From Magicicada septendecula (lineage: Eukaryota > Arthropoda > Insecta > Hemiptera > Cicadidae), in assembly GCA_034769895.1 (NCBI GenBank), contig CM068373.1, positions 437,949,080 through 438,013,079 of the forward strand: a stretch of DNA of 64,000 nucleotides. Direction: 5' to 3'. Below, in pieces: positions 1-11,769 of this stretch. Made by a program: the position numbers and the translations under genes. Positions within the stretch are counted from its first letter, which is position 1. Every line of letters starts with the position of its first letter. Under the pieces are notes generated by a model, which was not told where the DNA came from, did no database searches, and saw only the letters and a list, made by a program, of their open reading frames with translations.

Positions 1-620
1 TGGGCGTACCCACAAATTTCGGGTACCCCCATCCGTTGTTTGAATCATTTAGGGTAACAAAATTCTGACATTAAAAATTTCGAGAGAGAACGATTATTTT
101 GTTACATCAAAATAAACCAGAACGCGGAAGTGTTTTAACATTCGGACACCAGCTGCCAGGGCCTCTGTGTGATGTCATGAACTGGAACCCGGTTAGGGCG
201 TACCCACAAATTTCGGGTACCCCCATCCGTTGATTTAAACATTTCGGTTAACGGTACCCGATGCCCCCAAAATTTCGCGTAACGGTACCCGATGACATCG
301 CCTCTGTGCGTCCGGGCCCTCGGCAACCGCCGAATTCCGGGTACCCCCATCCGCTACACATTGTTTTCGGCTACCAAATTTTGGACATGCAGAAACCACG
401 GCCTCCGTGACGTCTTGAAACAGGTTTTAGCCATGCGGACGCCAGGGACTAGGGCCTCTATGTGACGTCATGAACTGGAACACGGAAGTGTTTCAGTCAC
501 ACATACACACACAAAACAGTGACGTCACATGGACAGCTCGGACACCAGCTTCTAGTGCCTCTATGACGTCATGAACTGGAACCCGGTAGTGTTTTCGTTC
601 GCAACCCGGAAGTGTTCACG
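1..620. repeat. Degenerate repeat cluster rich in GGTACCC and TGACGTCA motifs
   Basis: A 37-bp segment starting GGGCGTACCCACAAATTTCG occurs at about 2-38 and again at 196-232. A second module, reading roughly 'CGGACACCAGCT ... GCCTCT ... GACGTCATGAACTGGAAC', occurs at about 144-193, 436-485 and 537-586. The short string TAACGGTACCCGATG occurs twice between 255 and 297. No coding frame of note is present. The arrangement looks like an old tandemly duplicated repeat, or the promoter part of a long terminal repeat; the sequence alone does not decide which. Confidence 0.6.
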
Positions 621-639
621 TACATATACTTTCCCTCTA

Positions 640-1434
640 CTAACTCTCGTCCTCCAAACACAATTGTGAAGTCTCTGCTTCACCATCACAGGAAAATATT
701 ACCCTCTGTACCCCCTCTACATTTAGACGATCTCTCCATTTTTTTCTCCAAATCCTCAATACTTATTACTACTTCATTACTAACGCCAACTAACTTTCTA
801 CTCTTAATATCACTAATATTATTCACTGTTTAACCACATTACTCACCTTGTTTACTGTCACTTGTTTTACGCTTAAATTACCACCATTATCGTTTATATT
901 TCCGTTATTTTCACTTACCTTTTTGTTTGCACCCTCATTATATTTAATATTCCTCTCCAGCTTATCTAACTGTTGTATCAATTTAGTATACATTTCGTTT
1001 AATTTATCATCGATATTCTTTTGTGATTTGGTCACTTTGTCATTTATTTCATTAATATTAATATTTTGTTGTTTCATTTCCTCCTTAATCTCGTTAAATT
1101 TAACATTCTGTTCATCTAATTTTACGTTAATATCCCCCTTTATTTCGTTAATATCGCCCCTTAGTTCATTAGACATTTTACTCTGTTGCTCTAAAAGCAA
1201 CTGCATCATATTCATCATATCATTATTGTCAAATTGTTTATTTTGATTAATTGAGGTTGGGGTTAACTGAATCCCCGAGTCATCTATAACAGCTGACTCG
1301 TTTAATTCTCTGTTTTGAACTACGATTGGAGTCGAATGAACCTCCAACCCGCTCATGACCGTTGATTCGGTCAGTGCTTGGATTTCTGATTCATTAACGC
1401 CAGTTACATTTATTTGATTCTCTGTATTCTCCAT
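640..1434 (-). pseudogene. gag: Gypsy-like Gag amino-terminal region, truncated
   Basis: The minus strand encodes a 203-residue frame starting at 1434. It is acidic and Asn/Lys/Glu-rich, and its middle (about residues 80-165) is a strong coiled-coil with repeated 'INEI', 'NVKFNEIKEE' and 'KNIDDKLNEMY' heptad-like units. After the stop at 823-825 a shifted frame stays open for about 60 further codons, so a frameshift near 825-835 probably split a longer protein. The style is the same as the coiled-coil Gag amino terminus at the other end of the window (62477-63991). A primer-binding-like site lies just upstream on the same strand (1604-1690), as expected for a retroelement leader followed by gag. 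No capsid core, protease or reverse transcriptase follows, so this is a 5' fragment. The family is inferred from layout and similarity of style, not from a catalytic motif. Confidence 0.5.
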
Positions 1435-1603
1435 TTTTTATATTATTATGGCTTACACATACAATTATACACACTTTGACTTCAACTTATAGTTTTACTT
1501 TACTCCTTTCTAACCTACAAAACCGTCCTCACTCCCAAATAGCTCTTCTCTGCAACTTATATATTAGGTCTAATTTGTATGATTATAATAAATCATACAA
1601 ATC

Positions 1604-1690
1604 GTCCCTGAATTCAGGCGCCACTGAGACTTTACGTCTTTTTCTTAATAATAAATTCGAGTCCCTGTTCGGGGGCCACTGAGACTTTAC
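1604..1690 (-). other. Duplicated lysine-tRNA-type primer-binding-like site
   Basis: On the minus strand GTAAAGTCTCAGTGGC occurs twice, 57 bp apart. At 1678-1661 it is followed by a site reading TGGCCCCCGAACAGGGAC, which differs by one base from the 18-nt complement of the 3' end of lysine tRNA (UUU). The match continues through the next bases (ACTCGAA). At 1623-1604 the second copy reads TGGCGCCTGAATTCAGGGAC, a related but diverged version. The CA immediately before the first copy would be the end of a long terminal repeat at about 1680-1681. The gag-like frame begins 170 bp downstream. Confidence 0.55.
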
Positions 1691-4600
1691 AAATTTATTG
1701 TAAAAATAAAATCTTATTAAATTTTTAAAACTTCACTTTTCTTACGTTTGGGTTTTAATCCAGAATCGTATAGACGAAAACAGTTGCAGAGGGATTATTT
1801 GGGTTGAGTTGCGAAATGATATTAACACAGTTTATGCTGACTAAAACAAATTATTTTTCTTTTATTTAATGAAATTATGTTATTTCCTACACCTATATAA
1901 CAAAGGCTCAGCTTCCCCTCATTTCTTATCAACTAATACATCGATTATAAGTTTTTAGTTTTTCTTTTGTTAAATGGAAAAGACGTACAAAGTTATCGGT
2001 ATACAAAATGAGGATAAAACAATTCTTACGATTAATATTTTTACATGGCTATAACAAGGTGTTTAATATGCTTAATGACCCAGTACTTTGTTTCACTCAC
2101 TCTTTCACCCTTTTTACATTTTTATATTTAACCCCCGTTATTAGAGCTCTTTATCTGTATTTATTTCATATGTTTATAAAATTTATTTAGTAGTTTATGA
2201 ATGGTACTTAACCAATCCACGGCTAAGTGGATAATAACTTACGTGTTATTCGCTGTTTCACTGATCACTCCGAACTGTTGTTTCAAACGTTTATAAGTTT
2301 TTCACTGTAGCGGTACAATCAGTATTTGGTAGTTTACTACTATTTTAGATTACATTTTTATAACAGTATGTCGGCCGACGTTAATAAAGCTCGAGCACTT
2401 GTTGTCTTCTTTTTGTGACCGCACGGTCGAAAAATATGAGTTGACTGACGCAACTCACTCGCTCGCACAGATTAATAGTTACTAGAACCGCGCGCTCCAG
2501 AATTGCCCCGCGCGAGGCTCTGCTGTCTACTTGGCTGGTTCAACAATGACTACTGACTACTGTGACTTCCTGATGCAAACTGGGGTGTGTCAATTAAGTG
2601 TGTTTCTGTAATTCACAGAGAGACTGAGTTGCCAGCGGTTCCATAATACGTCTAGCCGGGCTGTCTAGACATAAACAATTTTCAATAACATTGTGTGCAG
2701 CTTTGTGAAAGCAGTGGTTCCCAAAAGGTTGAACACTGTATGAATTGATATTTCTTAAAATTCTTTATGCCCCTTATTCCGTACCGTTACAACAGGTCAA
2801 GATTTCTTTTTTCTTTTTTTGAGGATACGCTCTTTTCTGTTTCTTTAGTTGTACTTATTTCGTTTAAAGTTCTTCTAATATGACTCCGTCATTCGAAATA
2901 TTTATAACGAGTGTATCTTCATTCTTCCTTTTCTCAGGGATCCTATTGTTAAGTGTTCTACAAACAAGGTGAATATATTTGCACATATTGTTTCGTATGG
3001 CAACTGTCCATACACGAACACACAAACTCATGAAAGCAAGAGTTACAATGTATGCACTGTAAATGACATGATGTGCAGTGTTTAATACGTTTAACAAATA
3101 TAATATGGCACAGATTATTTTATCCAGACGTTTAATCCGTTTTCCTTTTAGATAACAATATTTTATTATTTTATTAAAATTTTCTATTGACATGTTTGTG
3201 TTTGTGCCTAAATGAATCCGATAACAGTAGGCTCATGATCTGTATTGTTTCTTATTAATATATTGTTTTATAAAATATTCATAAAATGAATGTGTTCCTT
3301 CATCATTAAACAGTCTTCTTAAAACTTCATGGAGCATTTATAACAAATTAGTGTTCCTAGTCAGTAGTGATATATTTATAATCAGTGGACAACAAAATCC
3401 AGGAAATCAAATTACATTAAGGTACTACATGAAAATTGAAAATTTATTATTAAATAGAATCATATAATAAATGTTAAAATATGATTACGTGAAGGTAATA
3501 TTTATTATTAAGAAAAATCGTTACAAGAAAAATCGCTGCATGTGCCAACCAACTAAATTTCTTATAAAACCGCCAACTAAATTTCTTACAAAACCGCCAA
3601 TATCTCGAAAACGAAAAGCCGATTTTATCAAGGCAAAACCAAAATAAAATTTGGAATTTTCTATAATTTTCACTCACTGAAACCATATAGCTATCTCTCA
3701 TAAAACAAAAGTTTGACGCATGCCGAAAATTTCACTACATGAAAATTAAAAAAGAAACTTCATTACGTGGGACTGTCTGAAGACTCTGTTTTTGAAAATT
3801 GTTAAAACTGTCGGTTAAAATTTATGCCTAAAACCATCCTCAAACTTCAAGAAACACGGTGATGAAAGAATTTTAAAAATCAGATCAGCTGTTACTGAAC
3901 TTATGTCGGGCAATGAAACACATTCGCATTCTCTCGCGCTCTCCGCCCCACCATATATATTCGTACTCTGTGCTCCGCCCCACCATGCGGCTCGGTTATC
4001 GCCCCACGTGCCGCCAGATTTCAGACTCTAACACGACGCTATGGCTCATACACAGACTCAAGTAACATGACGGCGTGTGCATAACAGGCTCACAGCTGTC
4101 TTACCTCCTTCTTTTTGTGTAGCGCTCTGCCTTACCTCTTTCATAACCTGTATAAGTTTCTTTCTTTTAGTTTTTTCTACACACTACACCCATTTTTAAC
4201 CTGTAATATTTAGACATTGGATAACACCTAGAGATGGCACAGTAAACTAAATTTCCAAAATTTTTAACTTTCCCCCTTCTTCCCCTGGACCCTTCATATT
4301 CATTAGTTACTGCAATTTCTTTTACTTAATTTTACAAATTATTTTACTTTGTTTACACTTTTATTGTTTACTTTGAGTAGATTTCATTTGCTATTTGTAT
4401 AACCATTGCATACACACGCATTCTGTGCTCAACTGTTTGTGAGTTATGACTGTTTAAATAACAAAATAAATAAACACTAGATTCTTAGGTTTTCGCTAGA
4501 AATTTTCTGAAAACAAATAAATGAATTTGACCTTAGGAAAGCAAATGCACAAACAGACTTATACACAACTTTATATATTTACTTTTTGTAAATTGCAAAT

Positions 4601-4730
4601 TATATATTTACTTTTCATATTTATGAACATTATTTTTGCTCTAGTAATAAATATAAATATAATTTTATATTATTATTTATATATTTACTTTGTATATATA
4701 TATATATATAAATTCATAAATTACTTTCAG
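1691..4730. other. Non-coding AT-rich stretch, possibly containing an LTR of the upstream retroelement
   Basis: No supported gene. If 1604-1690 is a primer-binding site, part of this stretch should be its long terminal repeat on the minus strand, but I could not find a second copy to fix its borders. A 24-bp unit starting CCAACTAAATTTCTTA is repeated in tandem at 3549-3572 and 3573-3596. A GC-richer island at 2440-2530 and a pair of CCGCCCCACCAT strings near 3946 and 3974 stand out from the AT-rich background. Open frames here are short and lack recognisable motifs. Confidence 0.4.
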
Positions 4731-5285
4731 ATATATATTGCAGATGAGAACCCAGATTTTGTGCCAGACGGAGATGAAGAAGAGCACTATGGAAATGGCA
4801 ACATAACTACAAGGCTGCCCATATAACAAAAAGCAGTGCCCAAGAAAATGCTTCTGCTGTTTGGTCTGATGTTGACATCCAACCACAGTTACCAGTTTTT
4901 GAAGAAGTAAAGTGCTTCTTCCATTCCATGCTACCAGCAGTGAACTCTGTTGTTTTAGTGTTTTGTGATTCCGATATTATAAAAACAGAAACCAATAGGT
5001 ATACTGGAACAACAATTACAAAGTTAAGTAGGCAAAATAAATTAATAGAGCTCTCAGTGTGGGCTTTATGTGGTAGGCCTAATGTCATGTTACATAAAAT
5101 GTGCAATATTTTTGCAATAATTTTCGTATGTGCTTGTTGTTAAGACCAACAATAACTGACTACTGGAGTACAGATGTTATGTTAGGCTACTCTTTTGCAG
5201 GAAAGATAATGAAAAGAAAGATTTTATCATAACTGATGCTTCCACTGGTTATATGCTAAACTATGAAATGTATACAGGAGTTTGA
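4731..5285 (+). pseudogene. piggyBac-family transposase remnant
   Basis: Fragments in three frames resemble the piggyBac (PGBD) transposase family. An acidic leader containing 'ENPDFVPDGDEEE' begins at about 4742, right after a TTTCAG acceptor-like site. After a frame change come 'AVWSDVD' and then, at about 4970-5010, 'IIKTETNRYTG', which matches the conserved ETNRYA motif ahead of the catalytic core. At 5222-5283 another frame gives 'DFIITDASTGYMLNYEMYTG', corresponding to the DxxxGYxLxxxxYTG block around a catalytic Asp. The later catalytic Asp residues and the Cys-rich tail are absent. TTAA termini were not located. Frame changes and large deletions mean this copy is dead. Confidence 0.6.
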
Positions 5286-5403
5286 GACTGTAATAAGATG
5301 CAAAGTTACATTATTTAAATTATTATAATTTCGGTATTAGATTTCTTTCTTTCTTTTATCATGAGTGTGAGAACTTATTTAAATTTGTCTCACTGTGGTC
5401 ATA

Positions 5404-5949
5404 TGTCAGTTGTTAATAAAAACCCCGAAAACCATAATTTCCTATATTCCCAAGCCCGTACAGGAGGAAAGGACCCTTTTAACCTTTTCACACGTCAAAT
5501 CGCCTTGAGTGATTGGTTGTCCGATGCTCCAGGAGGTCCAATCCGAACCTTGTGACCCGGCCGTGATCCCATAGTAACCAAAGTCTATAAAAACTGACAA
5601 CACAGTGAGATCGCGCTCTTATTCTTCTTATTCGGCTTATTCTGATACAGTTTGCTAGAGAAGTCCTTTAACATTGGGGAGCGGGTCGGGTGTGTACCGC
5701 ATGCGTCTTGATATATGTTCTCCATCACTCCTCATAACTACTGTGTGGTGTGCTGCGTGTTGTAAGTACTGAAATGTAATTCTACAAGAGTGTTCAAAAG
5801 TGTTTCATGAGTATGATCTAAACATCAATTTTGCTAAATGTTAAATAAAGAAATTTTTATTGTAAAGCTGGACTCTGTAACCAATCATTTCACACAACCT
5901 ACTCACGTTGCTTAATAATTTGTTGTTGATTCACTGCTCGGTCACGACA
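5404..5949 (+). repeat. Candidate 5' LTR of Gypsy-A
   Basis: The right border is set by the CA at 5948-5949 just ahead of a primer-binding-like sequence. A TATA box (TATAAAAA, 5585-5592) and a polyadenylation-type AATAAA (about 5844) sit in the order expected for U3, R and U5. The left border at a TGT near 5404 or 5411 is a guess because no second LTR survives in the window to align against. Confidence 0.45.
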
Positions 5950-5951
5950 AA

Positions 5952-5972
5952 TGGTGGCAGCTGTGGTGGGAT
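5952..5972 (+). other. Primer-binding-like site of Gypsy-A
   Basis: TGGTGGCAGCTGTGGTGGGA lies 2 bp after the presumed LTR end. TGG followed by a tRNA-complementary stretch at this position is the normal arrangement in Ty3/gypsy elements. I cannot assign the tRNA with confidence. Confidence 0.45.
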
Positions 5973-7428
5973 AGGTTGCAAAAGACCTACAAAAAGGTGT
6001 GAAGTGATTGGGTGGAGATTATTATAAATTTGGCAGACGGTTCTTTTGCATAAAAATGTGTTATAGATAATGTGTTGTTAAAATATGATTGTTTAACGAC
6101 TGTTTACTGAATAGTTTATTTCTTTTGTATGGTCATGATATAATGTTTGAATGTTTAAAATAAGAATAATTTTATGTTTATGTAAATGTTAACATATCTG
6201 ATGTAATTGATAAGCCTGGTTTATTTCTCTTTGACGATTATATGTTTTACGCATACTGTTATATTCCGAAAGATTAGCTTCTAAAGACAATAGGAACGCT
6301 ATTTGATATATTTATATTTTACGTAACAGTAAATTTTTAACTACTTTTAAATATGAACATGGAAATGAAGTCAAGTTGATCAGAAGTATGAATATTCGTT
6401 TTCTTTAACAGCAGATGACTTACTACGTAAAGTCCGAGTGGAAAGAAAAAATGCAATAATTGAAGAGTGCTTTGAGATATTAAATGAACAAATTTGCATT
6501 ACTCTAGCAAAGACGATTTGGAATTGAAGTAAACAAATATATTTTGGTATATCTATTGTGTCAGTTAGAAAGATAATTGTTTAAGACTGTTAACACCTTA
6601 ACATGTGACTCTCTTATATATTCATTTAATGTCTATGGGATCGGGTTTAAGAATAAGTAAAAATAGAACTGAGTTTATGTCTGAATCTCGAAATTTTTGG
6701 TTTACCTGTGGGATAAGTGACTAATCGAGACCCGTTGTCTCCTAACTTGTACATGTGAGTAGGGACCAGACTGGGTACCATCACCACCTACTACCAACAC
6801 GTAAGTCCAGCAAAATTACCTAGTCCTTCTGTGTCACAAAGTATTCCTTTAACTGCGCCAGTTGTTAAGTTACATACAGTACGTTTTGTACCTCTGTTAG
6901 AACAAACCTTACCTGAACAACCTGTGTACGATATACCAAAGAAATCTTCATGAGTGGTCGCCCTATTTACTACTTACCCATCACTGACCCAGATGTACTG
7001 TTAGAAGGGTGTGAAACTGTATTACGTACTCTTCTACAACGGATAATTGAGATGTATATTAATGGGCGTTCGAACTATACTGACGAAGAAAGGGTAAATA
7101 GAGTCAAAATAGTTAAACTAGAGATAGAATTCACTATGAGATCTTGTAAACGAATGGGTAGTCTGTGTGCGTACATTTGTTTTTATTACTCGGGATACTT
7201 ATTTGCATAAGCTTTGAAATCTTTATTATTTGGTACTGTGAATATAGTGTCTTTGAACTGTTATGGTGTATGTTTACTGTTATTACTTCCTGCAACCACA
7301 ACCACAGAGTAGATAAGCACTCGACAGACAGTTATTAGTGTTGCAGTTGTTTAATCAGCTTTCTTATATTTATATTGTAAAACGTGCAATATTATAAACA
7401 AAAATTGAACCTGGAAAAAAAGGTAATT
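5973..7428 (+). other. Leader and poorly conserved 5' region of Gypsy-A
   Basis: No protein domain is recognisable between the primer-binding-like site and the start of gag. A frame at 6950-7210 (86 codons) may be a residue of an amino-terminal Gag portion, but it has no diagnostic motif. The rest is AT-rich with frequent stops. Confidence 0.3.
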
Positions 7429-8375
7429 ATGACCAACCCAAAAACTGCTAGTGTTAGCGGCATGCTTAGAGACCTTACTGTTTCTAATCTCATAGAGAAT
7501 GGTCAGGAGACGGCCCTGTAACTGTAACAGAATTCTTTAACAAAATAGATTGTGCAGCTAAATCAGGTAGTTGGACGGATACGGATAAATTTACAGTCGC
7601 TGTACTTAAGCTGACCGGATCAGCCGCATTATATCTAAACAGTAATGAAGAAGCTACTCGTGACCATACGACGTACCAGCGGTTCCGAGAGATTTTTATT
7701 GAACGCTTTAAAATAAAGCACCTTGATCAGTTTCACTATAACGCTTTGCAAAATGCGACCCAGTATAAACATGAGACCCCTGAGCAATTTGCAGACAGGT
7801 GCAGATGTTTATGTTCACGAACGATCAGACAAGTACCCGAGCCTACACACCAGGCTATAATTAATGATGAGGCAGAGAGACGCATGTTAGCTGCCTATAT
7901 TAACGGTCTTCAGGGAGTAGTGGGAAAACAAGTTAGATACCGTATGCCATCAACTCTTACCGAGGCGAGGCTATACAAATAGCTACAATGGTAGCAGAAG
8001 TCGAGGATGTAGAAGCGCGGAAATCACATAACAAAGAAAGAAACCTTTTCGCCATTTGCTTTAACTGTAAGAAACTGGGACATTTTGCAAAGAATTGTCG
8101 TCAGCGTAAGCAATTAGTGAATAACGATGGGTTTAGAAAACAAAAGTAGTAAGGTTACTAACAGTTATAATAATAAAAGTAATAATAATAAGAAGAATAG
8201 TAGTCCTAATAATAATAATACTAACCGATGGGAAATGACCGGCAATAAAGATGACAATCGTGTACGATGTTACACGTCCCACAAGCCAGAACATTTCGCT
8301 AGAGGTTGCAAATCGAAACGGGCACACCCAACTGAAGCGGGTTCGTCAGGAAACAGCACTGGACTGTCGAACTAG
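7429..8375 (+). pseudogene. gag: Gag polyprotein pseudogene of Gypsy-A
   Basis: The start is taken as the ATG at 7429. After a frameshift at about 7505 the gypsy-type Gag core follows ('VTVTEFFNKIDCAAKSGSW', then 'LTGSAALYL', then 'YQRFREIFIERFK'), with a clean 78-codon piece at 7746-7982. At 8057-8099, in another frame, lies an intact CCHC zinc knuckle (CFNCKKLGHFAKNC). A second knuckle at 8267-8310 reads CYTSHKPEHFARGC and has lost its second Cys. An Asn/Lys-rich linker separates them. Gag would package the RNA and form the particle. At least three frame changes and several stops make it a pseudogene. Confidence 0.7.
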
Positions 8376-8399
8376 AGTCCCAAGGGAATCGAGAGGTTT

Positions 8400-8745
8400 T
8401 CGTCCACCATAAATTCAGTAATGTTAGAACTCAAAATCCTCAATACCAAGTGACCGATGTAATGTGTGAAGAATTAGATGACCAAAATCAAATGTTAATT
8501 GATATTACAGTAGGAGAAAGGCCTGTAGATTTCTATTAGATAGCGGTGCAATGATATCTGTTTTAAAACCCGGCGCATCTTTTGTTTTGATAATTTTAAA
8601 TTGTCAAAAGAAAATTTGGGAGAATAGTATAACTGCGAGAGGAGCAACAAGTGATAAACTTAAAATGTACGGAGTACAAAAGTTGTAACGAGGCTAAACG
8701 GGGTAAAACCATGTTTGTTAACCACTCTGTAGATAAGGAGTATTA
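8400..8745 (+). pseudogene. pol: Aspartic protease, first part (Gypsy-A pol)
   Basis: The frame leading in ends 'LIDITVGERPVDF'. After a one-base shift it continues with the retroviral-type aspartic protease motif 'LLDSGAMISVL' at about 8530-8565, where DSG is the catalytic triad. The frame carries on to a conserved 'TRLNGV' stretch near 8690 and then loses similarity. The second half of the domain resumes at about 10150 with 'HDFIVADI', 'YDGLIGVDLM' and 'KLGMRIDF'. The protease was therefore split by an insertion of about 1.4 kb. Confidence 0.6.
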
Positions 8746-10139
8746 ATGCACACTTTGCAGCTTAATCGGTACCAGGTCGTACCAGTCGCGGCTGGAATTT
8801 TAGCAGAGGACGAGGAAGGTCATGGGAAAAAATACTTAAGACTCCAACCCAAAGTTCACCACGCGGTAAATGCGAAACGTTTCCGCCAACAGAATAAACC
8901 AATCAAAAATTATAATGAGACCTGCTTCCGGCTGTTGACCACGAAGCAGACGAACGCAGAGAGATGCCTAGCCATCTTGGACGAGTCAGTCGTACTCCAA
9001 CCGCACGTTTGTGTAAAAAGAGTACTCTACTAAATTAAGGTCGGCCGACAAAAATGTTGTTTTAATTAATGTGATTTAACTCAAAATAACAGTACAACAA
9101 ATAATAATGAACAGTCCGTAACAGTGTCACAATTCAACAGTTTCTAACCGAGTCTCGGACGGAGTGTTAAACAGCACGGCGTGAAGTCGTAGTGATGATA
9201 CAACACAAAGGAGGGCAGCGAATGTTAAGTATCGACTGACTTTCAACTACTATCAGTTTTCCTTTTTTCTGAAACAATGTAACCTAAATCAATTAGTGTA
9301 AATTTATATAAATATAAATACTTTATAGTCCGTCTTGCGGTCTTGTAGTTTTTCAATATGTATCACTACATGTTTCGAAAGTAAACTTTCATCATCAGGT
9401 AAATTGTAAACTTCCTCCTATTTTTTAGGGCTCGTTGGTGAAAGTAAAAAAAATAATTAATCAAACAACAACACAAGTATTCATATTTATATAAATTTAC
9501 AATTATTAATGCGGTCTGGAGTATTTATATTTATATAAATTTACAATTACTAATGCGGTCTGGAGACTATACATACATAATAAATCAATTAGAATGAGAT
9601 TTTTCGAAATTAAGGGGGTTTAGAGAGAGAGAGAGAGAGAGAGTTAGAAATACTGGTTTGTCCATAGAAAGTATATTCATAAAAACTAGTTACGTAAGAT
9701 AATGTTTTCTATTGGTAGATAAAAAATTGTAAGATTTAAATTTTGGGGTGACACAACGTCATCATGTCGTCCAACCACTTGTAAAATAAAACGAAATTTT
9801 AAAAGTAGAAAGAAAGTAATTTTTCAATAAAAGAAACTACTGTTTGATTTATCGATATCAATGCGTTAGCTTAGTTATTTCGCCCTAACCATTACCTGTG
9901 CTTTGTGCTAAAACTCGTCTAACGTCTCTTGGAATTTTCTGAGATCAAGGAAGTCAGGTAGCAAAATTTATCCAAGTTTCTACGGGAAAGTGTCGACAAG
10001 GTTTATATATTAGCCTGAATTAATATATTAGCGGCCCTGAAAGTATCTGGTGTTTGAAGGTAAGTTACGAGATAGAGATCACAAGACAGGTAAAAATTCT
10101 GGCGTATTAAGTTTATAAAAGTGCTTATAACATTACAAA
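8746..10139. mobile_element. Insertion inside the Gypsy-A protease, with Penelope-like terminal sequence
   Basis: This stretch separates the two halves of the protease. A 95-codon frame (8746-9033) has no recognisable domain. At 9297-9565 a 25-bp AT-rich motif (TATTTATATAAATTTACA core) occurs once in inverted and twice in direct orientation, the direct copies each followed by ATGCGGTCTGGAG. Between them on the minus strand is a hammerhead-like motif of the kind seen in Penelope-like elements. A short (GA)n tract lies at 9625-9642. I could not define target duplications, so the insertion may be composite. Confidence 0.4.
9361..9402 (-). ncRNA. Hammerhead-ribozyme-like motif (Penelope-type), candidate
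   Basis: Read on the minus strand, CTGATGA (9398-9392) is followed by one extra base and a perfect 5-bp stem GAAAG-TTTA-CTTTC, then GAAA. A one-pair stem III closes on the self-complementary loop CATG, followed by T and A as the NUH cleavage position. Stem I is weak: about four pairs, one of them G-U. Hammerheads with a tiny stem III are known in Penelope-like elements. The weak stem I and the extra nucleotide keep confidence modest. Confidence 0.4.
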
Positions 10140-11769
10140 GTAGGCTTAACGGTCGGTAATAATTGTAGAGTATAATTATCATGATTTTATTGTAGCTGAT
10201 ATTAAAACGAGGTATGACGGATTAATAGGTGTAGATTTAATGAAAAAACTAGGGATGAGAATTGACTTCTCCACAGAGAATGTGTATGTTGCCAATAACA
10301 TAATTAGTGTAAGCGTAAGCGATACGATAGGGACTAAATCACTAGGTACAGGTGAGGAAGAGCCTGGCCAGCTCACCGGTTCTTCACCTATTACTGCTAT
10401 TATCAGTAACGCTCTAACTTTGAATAGTAACGAGAGTATATGTAATGTAGTTACGTGTGAGAATTACTCCATCCCGCCTATGTCCGAGATGCTTCTTCGG
10501 GGACGTCTGAATATGGTAGCATCTGAATTAAGTGCGCGAAACGGTAGAAACAATATTGATAGAACCAGTATTGATAGATCGAGTAAAGGTAAAACAGTAT
10601 TGGTAGAACCAGTGGAACTTAGTGTTCACGGGCTACGAGTTGCCTGAGTAATAAGTAATGTTTCAGTAGATGAGACTGAAAAGGGTAATCAGAAATCCGT
10701 GATAATGAAGTTGATAAATTTCAGTATGGAAAAGTTGGACGTTCCTAATAATAGTGTTCTTGGGGTAGCTGAGACGTTTGAAATAGACGAGAAGTTTGAT
10801 GAGGAACGTTTGAGACGTTTGATGAGGAACCCATCAGCTTTGAGGAAGAAACAGAGTAAGATAATTAATGTGGTAAAAAGTGAGAGTCAGCGCGGATATA
10901 GTAAAATAGATAAAGAGATTAGAGATAAATTAGTGCATTTGAGTAAAACGGATTTTCAGATTTTGTGGCCTGTATTGCGGAAATATATGCATTTATTTGC
11001 GGAACCTGTAGAGAATATAGGTTGTAGTATTGATATTAGGCATAAGATAGAAACGGGAGATAACCCACCTGTTAGAAAGAATCTTTATAGATTGCCACAT
11101 GCTTTAAAACCTGTTGTTGATGAGCAAATTAGAGATATGTTAAAGAAGAAAATAATCCGTCCACCAAACTCTCCGTGGTCGAGTCCTGTAGTCATAGTGA
11201 ATAAACGAAGTCCTGACGAGAGCCGGAAATATAGATTTTGTGTTGACTATCGAGCATTAAACTCTGTTATGAAGGGAGATGCGTACCCCTTACCTATAAC
11301 CGAAACATTGGATACATTGAACAGGAGCATACTTTTTACTACCTTAGAATTATGTAGTGGTTTTCACCAAGTGAGTGTAGAACCGGCAGACATAGAGAAA
11401 ACTGCGTTTATAATACCTGGTCACCATTACGAGTTCGTTAAAATGCCATTTGGATTGTGTAATGCGCCTGCAACATTTCAAAGATTAATGGATAATATAC
11501 TTATGGCAATTAAGGGAGTAGAGGGATTAGTGTACTTAGACGATATTATTATTTACAGTAGTAGAGTTGAACAATATGCTAAGAGATTAGATAAGGTATT
11601 ACAGAGGTTAGAAGAAGCTAATTTGTATATTCCGCTGACCAAATGTAATTTTGCTGTAACAGAGGTAGAATATTTAGGCCATATTGTAAGCGATAAAGGA
11701 ATAAGACCAGACCCTAAAAAGATTTCAGCCATAGTTAACTATCCTCGACCTAAAACTGTACGTGACCTT
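10140..11769 (+). pseudogene. pol: Protease second part and reverse transcriptase (Gypsy-A pol)
   Basis: The frame resumes with the end of the aspartic protease ('YDGLIGVDLM' near 10210-10245) and continues through a linker to the reverse transcriptase. 10240-10647 and 10699-11769 are in one frame, separated only by a TGA at 10645-10647. The RT shows 'RFCVDYRALN', a 'FTTLELCSGFHQV' block (normally LDL; the catalytic Asp appears changed to Glu), 'MPFGLCNAPATFQRLMD', and the catalytic 'YLDDIIIY' at about 11535-11558, then 'VEYLGHIVSDKGI'. The frame reads into an insertion at 11770, just before the 'FLGL' block that opens the RNase H linker. It copies the element RNA into DNA when intact; here it is dead. 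Confidence 0.8.

Noticed and set aside
1604-1690. Interpretation of the lysine-tRNA-like site as evidence of a lentivirus
   Set aside because: The neighbouring protein is a gypsy-style coiled-coil Gag fragment. Lysine-tRNA priming is shared with other retroelements and short matches are not diagnostic.
2864-3193. 109-codon minus-strand frame with hydrophobic segments
   Set aside because: No recognisable family, AT-rich context, no promoter or neighbouring gene; a frame of this length is expected by chance here.
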